In this document: positions 21,618 through 33,238 of the stretch, one piece after another
Position numbering within the stretch: position 1 is the stretch's first letter
Layout: the number at the start of each line of letters is the position of its first letter
Assembly (NCBI GenBank): GCA_002104905.1
Contig: MCFE01000449.1
Coordinates: forward strand, 1 to 64,000
DNA from: Basidiobolus meristosporus CBS 931.73
Taxonomy: Eukaryota; Basidiobolomycota; Basidiobolomycetes; Basidiobolales; Basidiobolaceae
Direction: 5' to 3'
DNA length: 64,000 nucleotides
The notes under the pieces: generated by a model
Seen by the model: the letters and a program-made list of their open reading frames with translations, nothing else
Databases searched by the model: none
What the model was told of the DNA's origin: nothing
Position numbers and translations under genes: made by a program

Positions 21618-21900
21618 GGGTGTGGTCCAGAGAAAGAGGCCCGTTTGTTCCAGTGATCCATTTATCTCGAAATTCCGGACGTGCGAATTACCAATCTCTT
21701 TGCATGAGAAAGAGTCACAGGGATGCGCCGCAGCCATGTGCACGTGATTGGGCAGAACCAAACTTTATTTATCTTGGGTATAAACGATCAAGGTATAGGA
21801 AGTGTGACATGCGACATGTGGTATTACTTGCTATTCATAGTAGCACCAAGATAGGAAGCTCAACGCTTACTTGGGATAAAACTCTTTCGCAGCAGGGTTA

Positions 21901-23737
21901 CTATGGCGAGGGGATGTTAGTCGATGAACCAATGACGCTACCAATGGTACCAACGTGTACCTGTATCAAAGACAATGGACTCTGTTTATAGCCTCGTACG
22001 GAAGTCGGGGGTTTTCTGGTGGCGTTATCAGAAAATTCACTTCCTTGGGTCATGGCAGGTTCAGCCGTGAGTGGTGCATCATCCAAGAACTTTGGTGTAT
22101 CGTGACCTCTTCCATGGCCCTGCCCGTTACAGTTGGCGTACCTGGATCCGTTTCCTTTGATTTTCGTGGCCTCCAATCCATCATGCCGCTCCTGATGGCT
22201 GCCATGGATCGCTAGCATGGACTGCTTTGTCTCTAGTATATTTTCTTGGCGGTACTCTCTATTCATTTTCAAATATCCAGCAACCTTTTTGTTGTACAAC
22301 AGTTGTTGCTTGCTGCTCTCGTCTCCAAACACTTGACGGTCTTCCATGATGTGCGCGACCTGCTGGACCCGTTCCTTGTCCGATCTCCCCTCTCTGCCAA
22401 TGGTACCTTTCTCCATGTGTGGCGAGGCCGGCTTCGACATCACCGCATGAAGTGTCTTGTTCGACTCTCTTAAGGCATGTTCTAAGGATCTACAGCGGTC
22501 TTTGAACCGCGTCAGCTCCGCTTTGACCTGCCCCAGGTCCTGTAGCGAAGAGGATTCCTACAGAGTTGAGCCTGATTATTCACCATGAAATCTCGGGCCA
22601 GTATCAGCGGAGAACTTACTGAGGTCACATGCTTGTGGCCGTATAATTCATTGGTAATGTCCTGTAGCACGGAGGCCAACTCCGTAACCTCGAACCCAGC
22701 GTCAGTGAGGCTGTTGAGCTCAGTCTGCATTTGGCTGATATTAGATCCAACGATACCAACTATCTACGCACATAGGCTTACTTTAAGTCGGCTCTTCCAT
22801 GCTTCCAATCTGGCCGGGGACGCACTGCCAGGGATAGGCGACTTGCTCTACCCATGGTTAAGTACTACGGTCGGGTAGCAGCATGATGAGCCCACTTACC
22901 GTTGTGTCTTTGATGCTACGTTGATTTAGCCTTAAGGAGCATGGTTTAGACCTTGGCCCAACAACAGGAAACAACGATGCATACCTAGGTGTACAAGGGG
23001 ATTTCTCAGCAGGGGGAGCCACATCTCTCGAATGCACGAGAGATTCCCTCAAGATCGAGACTCTGCAGGACACCTTTTTGAATTCTAATCCAGGAGTTAA
23101 TTCGGGTTCACCCAGGGATCACTTACTAGCCAGATCCTACCCGATTGCTCCGTTTCCAGGATATCGATCCCGAATTCCAGGAGATCGCCGTTTCTCAATT
23201 CGTGTGGTTGGCTTTCGACCCCTTCGGGGCTCAACCGACGTTCATTGAGATAGGTCCCGTTGCTGGACTTGAGATCCTTCACGTACACCTAAAACCCTCC
23301 TAGTTAACCTCCCGTCCCTATACAATGCAACTGAGGGGAAAAACCTGTCCATTCTCGGACCAGACTTCCGCATGTGTCCTTGACAACACCTTGCTGTCGA
23401 AGTAGCCGTTCTTCGGATCGGGACTGGTTTTGGGTGACACCTGACGGCCGATCTTGATCCTATCGAACAGCTCGAATCTCTTGCTCTGGATTGGATTCCA
23501 CAAGGAGGTCAGCACCAGCGTGGGTGGCAACTCCCTCACGTCGTTCAAACTATAGGTTCGCATGCTTCTTCGAGACACTGCCCACGCAAACCGGTTCGTG
23601 GTGCAATGGTCAGTATGGGAAACCAGCCGCCCCAGGAAAAATTACCCAAACCTCCACTTACCCCTCTTCCTCGGCGCCACGTCGAACGAGTCCACATTCT
23701 TCTCTCCAAAGATTTTATAGATGGCGATGGTGGACAT
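21901..23737 (-). CDS. FHA-domain coiled-coil protein, Far10/Vps64/SLMAP-like (STRIPAK)
   Basis: Exons by splice signals: 23662-23737, 23345-23577, 23141-23288, 22900-23084, 22782-22847, 22620-22734 and 21901-22557. The FHA domain spans exons 2 and 3 (about residues 45-150): ELFDRIKIGRQ, DSKVLSRTHAEVW, VKDLKSSNGTYLNERRLSPEG, then ELRNGDLLEFGIDI. The phosphothreonine-binding residues (Arg of IGR, Ser and Arg of LSRTH, Asn of SSNG) are present. This matches fungal Far10/SLMAP, a subunit of the STRIPAK phosphatase-kinase complex at ER or nuclear membranes. Coiled-coil segments follow (LEAWKSRLK, LGQVKAELTRFKDRCRSLEHALRES). Oddities: the phase of exon 5 to exon 6 does not match in this model (one boundary is wrong or there is an indel), the donor after exon 2 is GTTTTT, and no C-terminal membrane anchor is visible although relatives have one. 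The ATG at 23735-23737 fits the family N terminus. Confidence 0.78.
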
Positions 23738-24371
23738 GATGGGGTTTAGCTAGGTTGTTCAGTTGCGGTACGGTCGGTTGCAACGAGAGGGTAACTGGGA
23801 CGTCCGCTGGTGGGATTTTCGTGGAAAACCTTGGGGGCAACAGGTTTAAGGAGTGTTAGGTTGGTTAAAGAGGGTGGAGTTAGGGTTGAGTTAGGCCAGA
23901 AACTGAGGGCTTGACTTGCTCAGAGAACCAAGGTGGTGACCAAAAGGGAGCCTCTCGATTGTTTAATACTCAGACCCAAGGAGGGAAGTGGGAAAGCGGC
24001 TCACGCAAAACGTTTTGGATGTGATGGCAAGCGATCTGGTTGGAAGAATATACAGGAATGCATGAATTGAGGCAAGGGACTCGTGTTTGGACGATGCTAG
24101 GCAAGAGGTTGCATGAATCCAAATGAATTCCTCGAACAAACTGGTTCCCCATGGCTGTCTCATGATAGACATAGATGACGACCGGGGTAACGAGCCCAAC
24201 CATCTAAGACTACTCTTTTGACACACGCACCCACCAGTGACGTAACAGATCAGCTACATTGGAGAAGTTGGGTTTATTGTACTGGATATTGTACTGGAAG
24301 GATACTAATGAAATGCATGGGTTGGGTTATAATGTGGTATGTGGTAGATCGAGAGCTACAGGTGGGAAAAT
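23738..24371. other. Intergenic
   Basis: It holds the FHA gene promoter and the 3' flank of the aldolase gene. Minus-strand open frames at 23963-24226 show no recognisable protein. Confidence 0.5.
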
Positions 24372-24563
24372 CTACAAGTTGTTGACGTTACCAAGATGCT
24401 TGCAGGCCTCTTGGACACGCTTGATCATGGACTTTTCAGCCTCGCGGATGAACACACGGGGATCGTAGTACTTCTTGTTGGGCTTGTCGCTGCCATCGGG
24501 GTTACCGATCTGGGTTTGAAGGTATCCCTTCTTGGCCTCGTAGTAGTTCTTGAGACCATCCCA

Positions 24564-24599
<36 letters not shown>

Positions 24600-25448
24600 G
24601 ATCACTCCGAAGTTGACGGCGGTTTGGATTTCTTGCTCGGTGGATCCGGATCCTCCGTGGAAGACAAAGAAGACTGGCTTGGTGTTGTCGGTGCCAAGCT
24701 TCTCCTTGACGAATTCTTGGTGCTTGCCCAAGAGATCGGGTTGCAAGACAACGTTTCCTGGCTTGTAGACACCGTGGACGTTACCGAAGGCGGCGGCAAT
24801 GGTGAACAGGTCAGTGACGGTGCTGAAGTTGCTATACACATCCCAGATATCTTGGGGTTGGGTGTACAAAGCAGAGTTCTCAACGCCAGTGTTGTCGACA
24901 CCATCTTCCTCACCACCAGTGATACCGATCTCCATTTCCAAGAGACAGCCCATGGGAGCAAGGCGCTTGAGGTAGGACATGCAGATCTCAATGTTTTCCT
25001 CCTTGGATTCCTCGGAGAGATCCAACATGTGGGAGGAGAAAAGAGGTTCGCCGTGCTGCTTGAAGTAGGCTTCATCGGCCTCAACCATGCCATCGAACCA
25101 GGGGAGGAGCTTCTTGGCGCAGTGGTCGGAGTGGATGACAACTGGGATACCATACTCCTTGGCAACAGCACGGACATGGTGAGCACCGGCAATGGAGCCT
25201 AGGATGGAAGCCTTTTGGCCCTCGTTGCTCAATCCCTTACCGGCATAGTAAGCGGCACCACCATTGGAGAATTGGATAATGATGGGGCACTTGTTGTCAC
25301 GAGCAGCTTCAAGAGCAGCATTGACAGTGCTGGAGGAGGTACAGTTGATGGCAGGGATAGCGAATTTGTTGTCACGTGCGTAGGTGAAGAGTTTACGAAG
25401 GTTGTCACCAGTAACGACACCAGCGGGAACAATGTCAAGGATACCCAT
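24372..25448 (-). CDS. FBA1: Fructose-bisphosphate aldolase, class II
   Basis: A single exon of 358 residues, the usual length for the fungal class II enzyme. It cleaves fructose 1,6-bisphosphate to dihydroxyacetone phosphate and glyceraldehyde 3-phosphate in cytosolic glycolysis, and the reverse in gluconeogenesis. Visible motifs are SNGGAAYYAGKG, the HSDHC segment (catalytic Asp about 108 and zinc His 109), EMEIGITGGEEDGVDN, the zinc-ligand NVHGVYKPGNV, FHGGSGS (phosphate-binding) and NVDTDTQWAYW. The start at 25446-25448 gives MGILDIVPAGV, the standard N terminus. Codon use is strongly biased to C-ending codons and the leader is pyrimidine-rich with a TATA box, both typical of highly expressed fungal genes. 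Confidence 0.97.
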
Positions 25449-25511
25449 GTTAAAAGAGATTAGAGAGAGAAGTTGCTTGAAGCTACGGTTGGATTGGAAA
25501 TTCGAGATCAT

Positions 25512-25519
25512 TATATATA
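25512..25519 (-). promoter_or_regulatory. TATA box of the aldolase gene
   Basis: TATATATA on the minus strand, about 64 bp before the start codon and followed by a pyrimidine-rich leader (CTTCTCTCTCTAATCTC). Confidence 0.55.
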
Positions 25520-26978
25520 CAGTGTCGAGTTGGATCCACCCCAACATATTTCAAGCCATATTACGAGCCCTGTAATATGAGAGTAATCCTTCTCTACATG
25601 CAGTTGGTGACGGAACCTAGCAAGAGCACCATGATACGTAATCAAATCAATCTAAGAATCAATGGTTTATTGGAACTGATGGCAAGCCAGGTAGTACAAT
25701 GTCAATAATGATAAATCACCAGCAACACATTGATGATTAACAGTTAGCTGGTCATTAATCGATTAATCTGGCATGAAAGCATTACCGAGGATTATTTCCC
25801 ACGAAGGGTAGCCCCATAGTTTGTCGACGTAGCCGGAACCATGGCAAAATGGTTAAATCCATGTCTACGGAAACCATGGTGGTGAAGTTGTAGACCACAT
25901 AGCATGACTCGACTGCACCTGCCGAGCAAGCATTTTGGGGCGATTTTGAAACCAATGATACAAGGCTGAAACCATTCTCTCTAAACGATGTAGAGATGAT
26001 ATTTGTCCTAAGATCTTTAACCCCAATCCGATGCCATGCATGCATAGAGTTGCACATGACGGTGGTTTCTTAGTACATCAGAAACAATCCATCATTTTCT
26101 GTCATCTTCCATGGATTGATGTCTGTTTAACTTACGACGGATTGAAGTTTATTTAACCAGATTTTTAGTTAAGTAGCTGACCTTTTCATATATATATATA
26201 TATATGTAATAGCACTGGCCCACTACTGTCCGATATTTCCCACCTATTCATTATTAACATTCGCCCTTCAGAGCATACGCATCCTTGGGGATAAGCTGCA
26301 TGACGGATTCTTTGGTCCATTTTACGGGCGGGCAAGTTCTCTGTGCGAGTTTGGTGAAGTGGTAGTCGCACGAAAATAGACTCATGATATTGAGGTACTA
26401 GCAATCTGAGTAACCCATTTACTAACCCTCGGTTTATCCACAAGGTATAAGTCACCTCCCTCGAGTAATGAGTATAATTCATGCAATAGTTTAACCTCGA
26501 AAAAAGACAAGACACTGGACGATTTAGGATAAATCATTGCCTGTGAGGCTAAGGCATGCTTCGGAGTTGGTGCGACTCTGGTGGGATTTCGATAAGATAA
26601 AGGAAATGAATGTCTACACACATGGAATTGCTGCCACTCGGAGTATCCACTCAAAGAAGAACTGACAGGATCCATATATATGAATCGCTTCTGTTACTTC
26701 ACCTCAATTTTGCCTAAATGGAGATTTCTTGTCTAGAGTCATCTTATTGATTAATTTAAAGGCGCCACTCAATCTACAGTCAAGGTCGAAAGTTTAATTT
26801 CGAAACGAACCAAGTGGTGATTTTTACACTGCCTATTTATATTGATCCTTTCTATTGTCGGTCAGACCGGATCACGGTCCCAAATTAGGCGAAGTTAACG
26901 AGAATCCCGATACTGTCAGTCAGATTTTTGTAATATATATATATATTAGACTTTTGTCACCGTGGAAACGCTCAAACA
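25520..26978. other. Intergenic between divergent aldolase and permease genes
   Basis: No convincing gene. There are AT dinucleotide runs at 26188-26205 and 26933-26947, the latter 31 bp before the permease start and possibly its TATA element. Minus-strand open frames at 25782-26057 and 26186-26675 have no recognisable features. Confidence 0.5.
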
Positions 26979-28618
26979 ATGGAAAAAGAACACAGTTGGG
27001 ATAAAGAAGCCGAGCGAAGGATAGTGAGAAAGTACGACATTCGTATTCTACCTCTCATTCTTATCCTCTACACTTTTTCGATTCTTGACCGTATAAACCT
27101 GGGTATCTTTTCACCTCCCATATTGCTCGTTGCCAAGCCCGGAAAATAACGCGACTTTCACAGGGAATGCCCGCTTATACAACCTAGAGGAGGATTTGAA
27201 CCTCAAGTCCGGAGAATTTGGGTGGTGTCTCTCCATATTCTTTTTCGGTAAGCCCCGAATCCTAGCTTTACTCTCCGCTGTTGAAATAATAACTCCTTGG
27301 AATGTAGGCTATATCATTTTCGAGATTCCCTCGAACAATTTCCTGAAGCGGGCCCGGCCTTCACGCTGGATTAGTAGAATCATGGTCAGCTGGGGCATCA
27401 TTTCCAGCTGTGGGGCCGCTGTGCACAACTTTGGTGGCTTAATGTCGGTCCGGTTCTTTTTGGGCATTGCTGAAGCGGGGTAAGGATTGGTGCGAAAGTT
27501 CACAACGTCCTGCAGTCCATTAACAGGTTCCTCCTTCCCTGACACCAGATTTTTCCCCGGTGTTATATATTACTTCTCTTTTTGGTACACGCGCAAAGAA
27601 CAAGCCACCAGAATCGGCTTCCTGTTCGCTATCTCTCTGCTAGCTAGTGGTTTTAGCGGGATCCTGGCCTATGCGATCAGCCATATGCACAACAACCTAG
27701 GACTCGCCGCCTGGCAGTGGATCTTCCTCATCGAAGGGATTCCTTCCATCGTTTTTGGTATTCTTACCTTGTAGGTATCCATTTCACTTCTAGGCCAAGT
27801 ACATCTCAATGCTCATCTACCGTCTTATATCAAGTTTCATCCTTCCGGATTTCCCCGAGACCGTTAGCTGGCTAACCGAGGAGGAAAGGGAAATCGCCAT
27901 CAAGCGCTTGGAAATGGAGGGGACCATCGCATCCGATACCAAGTTCGACCGCGGCCAATTCCTGGCCTCGTTCACAGATGTGAATGTCTTACTCTACCTC
28001 GTCCTCTACTTTACCGTGTTGACTCCATCTGTGACCCTGTCCATGCTTCTACCCACCATCATCTCTTCTCTGGGCTTCACCAACGTGACCGCACAGTTGC
28101 TGTCCACACCGCCCTACGTGGTCGCCTTTTTCAGCACCATCGCGATCACCCATCACTCGGATAAGATAATGCAGCGTGGCATCTATATCATGACCTGTGC
28201 CACCTGCTGCATCGTCGGATTCATCCTGTTGATCGTACTCAACGGGGCCTGGGTTCTGTACGGGTGTCTGGTGTTCATCGCCATCTGCTTGTACGTTTGC
28301 ATGCCACTTTGTTTCGCGTGGATCTCCAACAACGTGAGGGGCTCTACCAAGGTGGCCACCAGCACCGCCCTGGTGTCGGCGTTTGGTAACATCGGCGGGG
28401 CGGTTGGAGGGCAGTTTTTCCGAGCCGAAGAAGCACCACGATACCAATCGAGTCACATCATCTTCATCTGCCTGCTGGCGTTGACGGTGATCATCTCCTT
28501 CACTCTTCGCATACGATTCAAGCGGGAGAACGATCGGATCGCCCGGCGGGCCTCAGGCCTCTCGAAAGATCTGGAGAAGTCCGAGTACGGCCAGCTGATG
28601 CAAAAGATGGTGTTGTAG
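26979..28618 (+). CDS. MFS anion/allantoate permease, Dal5-like (ACS family)
   Basis: Five exons: 26979-27102, 27164-27247, 27308-27479, 27549-27770 and 27835-28618 (461 residues; introns 60-69 nt). Family landmarks appear in order: KYDIRILPLILILYTFSILDRINLGNAR (helix 1), LNLKSGEFGWCLSIFFFGYIIFEIPSN (helix 2), VRFFLGIAEAGFFPGVIYYFSFWYTRKEQATRIG (helices 4-5), WQWIFLIEGIPSIVFG and FILPDFPETVSWLTEEER in the central loop. Six hydrophobic segments follow in the C-terminal half. It is a plasma-membrane proton symporter of small organic anions such as allantoate, ureidosuccinate, nicotinate or pantothenate; the substrate cannot be read from sequence. It is somewhat shorter than the usual 480-540 residues, mainly around helices 2-4, where splice choice is least certain. 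Confidence 0.88.
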
Positions 28619-29034
28619 GTAGGGTGAACTCGTGTCAACCTGCACACCACACCATATTCCATCCTATCTCACCATACATCATAGCAACCATCATCACCAT
28701 CATCACCATCATTCTCATCATCATCATCAAGCATTAGTCACGACTCGAACCAGCATCTTCATCTCAATATTGTAGGAACATCTTTTCAATAGGATAAATT
28801 ACTTGTAATGATTTGCTTTGGACGTAGCATGATCTCGTAGACAAGTGGGGTATATCAGACATCAATTACGGGGGGGGGACATTAAACATTCGGGGATTAT
28901 GTCAAAACGGATTAAATTGAGGAAATTCAGTGATGCCGTTATTAGCCAAAACAAAGCGATGCGTGTTCAAATGATCAAGGCATGAATGGAGGGGGACGGG
29001 GACGGGGACAGGTCCGGAGATGAGGATAGGATGA
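28619..29034. other. Convergent 3' flanks of permease and tyrosinase genes
   Basis: No gene. It contains an imperfect ATC/CATCAC microsatellite (28688-28730) and a run of nine or ten G residues near 28870. Confidence 0.6.
28688..28730. repeat. Trinucleotide microsatellite (CAT/CAC)
   Basis: Imperfect CATCATCAC units, 70 bp after the permease stop codon. Confidence 0.85.
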
Positions 29035-30380
29035 TTAGTTGTCCGGAGGGCAATCAGGCTTGCGAATCTTGCCAAGGGAGATCTTGGAGACGTAGCCTTT
29101 GTCGTTGAGGTTCTTGACGAAGATCGCGTTCTCCAACTCCGTCTGACGCACCTTGTCCAGATCGTAGTTCATCATCTCACTGAAGCTGATGTTGATTCCT
29201 CTGGGTGGACGGAGCTTCAGGAGCTGGGTGGTGCGATCGTTGGATCTGGGGAGTCCCAAAAGGGCGGCATAGTCTGGTCGGTCACAGGCGGCGATCTTCT
29301 TCAATAAGTGCTTGTTCCTATGGTTGGGGGACTGGTTCTCCTTGTTATGGGGGAGGGTTCTCTTTCTTCTTCTCTGGGGGTTGTTGGGCACACTTGGGTT
29401 CTGGGTGACGATGGTGGAGCTGGGGCTTGTGGAGTATCGGTAGCAGAGACCGGCCGTGCTAAGAACGCTGCGTACTGTGACTTGGAATGGGGGTAGGTTG
29501 TCATTCGTCGTGGCCCTGCGACCGCCCACCCGGTTGACACCGCTGTAGCTATTGTAGATGGTGGGATGGGCGTTTTGCCAGTCCGACCAGATCTTGTCGA
29601 TGAAGGCGTGATGAAGGAAAAAGATGGGGCTAACGAGGAAGGAGGGTTAGTGCTTGGGTTCGATCGTCAGGCGTTTCGTGGGTGATGTACTTACTCACTA
29701 GGACTGGCCATGTACATGAAGTCCCCACCAATGTTGTTGTGCACAGTACCATGTGGCCCTGGCTCGATGTTGTTTCTCAGTTGATCAAAACTGGATGATG
29801 TTCGAATGTAGCTATTAATGGATTCGGGGGAGTAGAAAGCTGAGATCGTGTTCCCCGAGTCCCAGATGCGCTGAAGGCAGTGGCTGTTGGGAAGCGGAGA
29901 CCGCCAGTTGGCGAATGGACCCGTAACAAGGCAGTTGTCACTTTTCCTGCCGTTACCGCCAAACCATTTCCAGATGGGGCTGGTTTCTGGTGCCTGGGAG
30001 TCCAGAGTCCAATCCTGTTTAGCCCGCGTTAATTAGAGTAAACCACAACGCAGAGGTGAGAAGTCATCACTTACCCAATATGGCAATACCACATTCGGAT
30101 TGATCTGCTGGAGAGCCAGCTCGAAGTTCTTGATGTACTGGCGATGCCAAGGGAAGAAGGCAGGGGTAGAATGGGCGTAAGGGACGTAGTTCCAATGAAT
30201 TGCGACTATCTGGTCGTATCTGCCGCTCTTCTTGAGAGCCTGGACGGCGGAAATAAATGCGTTTCTTTCCGCAGTCGAGATTTGGCGAATCTCTTTGCGC
30301 GTCACAGTTCTCTGGCACTGAGCCGAGGTGCTACTGAAGGAAGCACACGCCAAAACCAGGGCGCAGACGATGAATCTCAT
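29035..30380 (-). CDS. Secreted tyrosinase (type-3 copper monophenol monooxygenase)
   Basis: Three exons: 30075-30380, 29695-30014 and 29035-29629 (406 residues; introns 60 and 65 nt). A signal peptide occupies residues 1-20 (MRFIVCALVLACASFSSTSA). The CuA site is H62, H70 and H79 (IHWNYVPYAHSTPAFFPWHRQ). The CuB site is H190, H194 and H215/H216 (GPHGTVHNNIGGDF, then SPSDPIFFLHHAFIDKIW). All six copper ligands are present. The enzyme oxidises phenols to quinones for melanin or protein cross-linking, outside the cell. The C-terminal 130 residues are Pro/Asn/Lys-rich and end with a MMNYDLDKVRQ segment; this may be a lid or propeptide-like extension, as in other fungal tyrosinases. A TATA box lies about 65 bp upstream. 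Confidence 0.93.
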
Positions 30381-30444
30381 GCTAGAACAAATGAAAAGAA
30401 AAACGAAGCGGGATTGATGTTGAACCAACCCCCGGTCGGCCATG

Positions 30445-30452
30445 TTTATATA
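30445..30452 (-). promoter_or_regulatory. TATA box of the tyrosinase gene
   Basis: TATATAAA on the minus strand, about 65 bp upstream of the start codon. Confidence 0.55.
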
Positions 30453-31580
30453 GACGACTGGTGCGAGTGACAAGCCGCTGCAGCAATAATATCGAGCAGG
30501 TTTGTTATGTTTGTAATTTTCCTGGAACGAAGAAATCATCATTAGCATTGACACTCTCCCGTACACCCCCACATGAGTAAATTCGGCAGCGACTACAGTC
30601 AAGATAGAGCAAATTAATTTGGAATTAGATGTAACCGGTTCTTGCATTATTGTTTGGTTTAAATGAGCAGTTTTGGCCGAAGCAGCGCTAAAAATAGAGT
30701 CACTTGGGAATATTAACCCTAATATGCCACCCATTATTGCCACTAAATCGTGCTCGTTTGTGGATGAAAGTTAGGAGATCTACCTACTCTGGCCAGAAAT
30801 CATTTGAAAGGTCGAATGGTGTTTGCAGGCGTACATTGTGCTGGTGTATATTAATTGGATACATTAGATGCCTTCCAGTCAACCCATAAATGGCTGAGTC
30901 AAGCAATTCATTGAATTTTCCCGATCTAGGCAACATTAAACAAGGCTCGCTACACATACGCAATATTGTTTGAATTGAATTTAGTCTGAGCGTGCTACGT
31001 GGCTATCTACCCAAGCTCATGTTATCAACCACTGTGTGCCTTGGGAGGGATCGGTAGAACTCTCAATTATTCCCCGGATACCTTGGTTTGCTGTACGATC
31101 ATGCATTGGCCTTATGCTACGTCTGCTGGCGTATTCCAAAGCTCACCTGAAGATTGCGCACAATTGTCTCGTATTTCTAATCTGCTTAACATCCCGGCAA
31201 TTGGATTATCCTGCATGAGTTTTGTGGTGGTGACCAGTTTTCCATGAGACCAAGCAATCAACTGATGATTGTAGCAAGATTCTCCCTGAAAATAGATGGG
31301 ATTGAGTCAGGTTTATCTTGCTTCGAGTGCTGGATTATTTGATCATTCTGGTGACCATTCTGCCGACCATTCTGCCGACCATTCTGCCGACCATTCAATC
31401 TATCCCCTGGTTTCCTCACCAGTAGGACGTTGATTTACATCATCCATTCATCAAGTTGCGGCTCCCTTCACGAGGATTGTTGAACAATCCTGATCACGGG
31501 TAAGACCAAAGAAACACCACCCACCCACCAGCCTTGTTTAAATACTCCCCTTGTTTACCAACAGCAGGCATAATTCACTC
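30453..31580. other. Intergenic between divergent tyrosinase and peroxiredoxin-like genes
   Basis: I see no gene. A 12-bp tandem repeat lies at 31344-31396. Short open frames at 30999-31247 lack any motif. Confidence 0.5.
31344..31396. repeat. 12-bp tandem repeat, about 4.4 copies
   Basis: The unit CATTCTGCCGAC has a first copy that differs at two positions. It lies about 185 bp upstream of the peroxiredoxin-like gene. Confidence 0.9.
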
Positions 31581-32120
31581 ATGTTGCGAAGCTTGCTACA
31601 CCCGATCTCTCGTCGTTACGCCACCGTCACCCCCTCTATCAAGGTGGGCCAGCAGATCCCTAATATCGCGTTGCAGGAGGCTGCTCCGTACAACGAAGTC
31701 AACGCCTTTGACGCACTAAAGCTTTACGAAAAAGCCCTCGTCCTGGGCTCGCCTGGCGCCTTCAACCCAATCGACTCCAGAGCTCAAATTCCAAGCTATC
31801 TGGATCACATGCATGATCTGGCCTCCTGCGGGGTGGACATGCTGGTCTTCGTATCGGTGAATGACGCGTTTGTGACCAAGGCCTGGGAGGAGTCCTTCAA
31901 TGTTGACAGCAGCAAGGTCAGATTCCTTGCCGACCCCAAAGGGGAATTTGTTAGGTCCATCGGGCTCCAAGAGCACTGCAGCCTCAACACCCAACCGTCG
32001 GCCAGAAGATTCGCCATGATCTTGGAAAGAGGGAAGGTGAAGCAACTCTTTGTAGAGCCTGAGAATGGGCTGAGCTGCAGCTATGCCCCCTCCATTGTTC
32101 ATCATCTCCACCACGGCTAG
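31581..32120 (+). CDS. Peroxiredoxin-5-like protein lacking the peroxidatic cysteine
   Basis: A single exon of 179 residues. The N terminus (MLRSLLHPISRRYATVTPSI) is basic and amphipathic, like a mitochondrial targeting peptide. The rest aligns along its length with the Prx5/AHP1/PMP20 thioredoxin fold: KVGQQIP, ALVLGSPGAF, VDMLVFVSVNDAFVTKAW, VRFLADPKGEF, RRFAMILERGKVKQLFVEP and GLSCSYAPSI. The signature PGAFTPxCS reads PGAFNPIDS (58-66), so the peroxidatic Cys is Asp65 and the active-site Thr is Asn62. The cysteine corresponding to the resolving position (C166) and the conserved Arg (142/143) remain. The reading frame is intact with no stops, so this looks like a maintained pseudoenzyme and not a decayed copy. 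Peroxide reduction by the standard mechanism is not possible; another role is inferred. The start at 31581 is preferred over an upstream in-frame codon because it begins the targeting peptide. Confidence 0.88.
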   Translation: MLRSLLHPISRRYATVTPSIKVGQQIPNIALQEAAPYNEVNAFDALKLYEKALVLGSPGAFNPIDSRAQIPSYLDHMHDLASCGVDMLVFVSVNDAFVTKAWEESFNVDSSKVRFLADPKGEFVRSIGLQEHCSLNTQPSARRFAMILERGKVKQLFVEPENGLSCSYAPSIVHHLHHG

Positions 32121-33238
32121 ATCGATGGCAAGCCTACCACAGCACACCAAATACACCTGTGGCAATAAGTTGAGACTGACTATATGCAATGTATGCTGGT
32201 GATGACGAGATGACTATATGCTATGTACATTGGTTAAAATAAACAAGTTACGTTCGATGATGACTCAGCCCCTTTTACACGGACAGGCGCCATTCTCCAG
32301 ACATCACATGAGCCTTGGTTTCAGACCCAGATGCACACACCCTGGACCTCATCGCACGTGACATGGCGAGACCGTGAAAGCGTAATAAGTTCGAAGAAGA
32401 ACCAGGCGCTAGGGGCTTTCCGAAACGGTTAATTCTAACAAGGTTATCAATCCGTTTCCTTGATTGGCAAGCCACAGAGACAGGACTGCTTTAACAGGCA
32501 ATCTCTTGTTCTCGAGCACGGGTGGGTATACATGGAAATCAGTTCCAGATGAAAGGGCACTCGATTGAGGCTGCCGAGCGAGGCTGGTGGATCAGATATG
32601 GCTTTCGTGGAAGGTTCCATGTCGATAGAGTTTTCGCGAATATGTTCGAGTGGGTGGTGATCTGCTGTTGACCTGATCGACTGGCCCTTCTGGCCGATTG
32701 AAGTTGATCCGTATCCGAAGGCGGACAATGCAAACATTCCTGGAACAAGTCTGCACATATCAAGACTCCCAGTCCCTATCATCAATAGGGAATACAATCT
32801 ACTCAAACATTTCTATTTGCAACGATATCCCGGCTCACGTATTCCCCTAATCCACTGTGGCATTGTGTGGTGTAACAAAATGGCTGTGAACTGTTTAGCG
32901 CAACTAACGATACCCTGTAGCACGAATGTATATTTCGGGATGGATTGACTCCGAGAAAGTCCAGAATCAGGTTATTTCGGAGATGAATGGGATGCCATAC
33001 AGTGTTCGAGGGGTGTACCAACTTTCGTGGCAGGTGACATCTGGTAGATGAACAAAAAGGTGTCTACATGTGAGAGGATGAGGTAATGCAGTAAAGCGTA
33101 CGAACAGTAACAAGTCAGGAATAGTTCACAATCGAAGATATACATAGAGAATTTAGGAGGGGTTGGGGTAACTCGGTCGTACGTGGCTGCCTCAAGAGGC
33201 GCTCAGCTGGACCTTTCGTAAGGGGAAACTTGGTATTT
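32121..33238. other. Intergenic, convergent 3' flanks
   Basis: No recognisable gene. Minus-strand open frames at 32275-32475 and 32447-32806 have no motif or credible start context. Confidence 0.5.

Noticed and set aside
24396-25202. Long plus-strand open frame (268 codons) opposite the aldolase gene
   Set aside because: It is antisense to a highly biased, strongly recognised class II aldolase; long shadow frames are expected there.
28049-28456. Minus-strand open frame opposite the permease
   Set aside because: It is a shadow of the last exon of the MFS gene, rich in charged low-complexity sequence with no domain.
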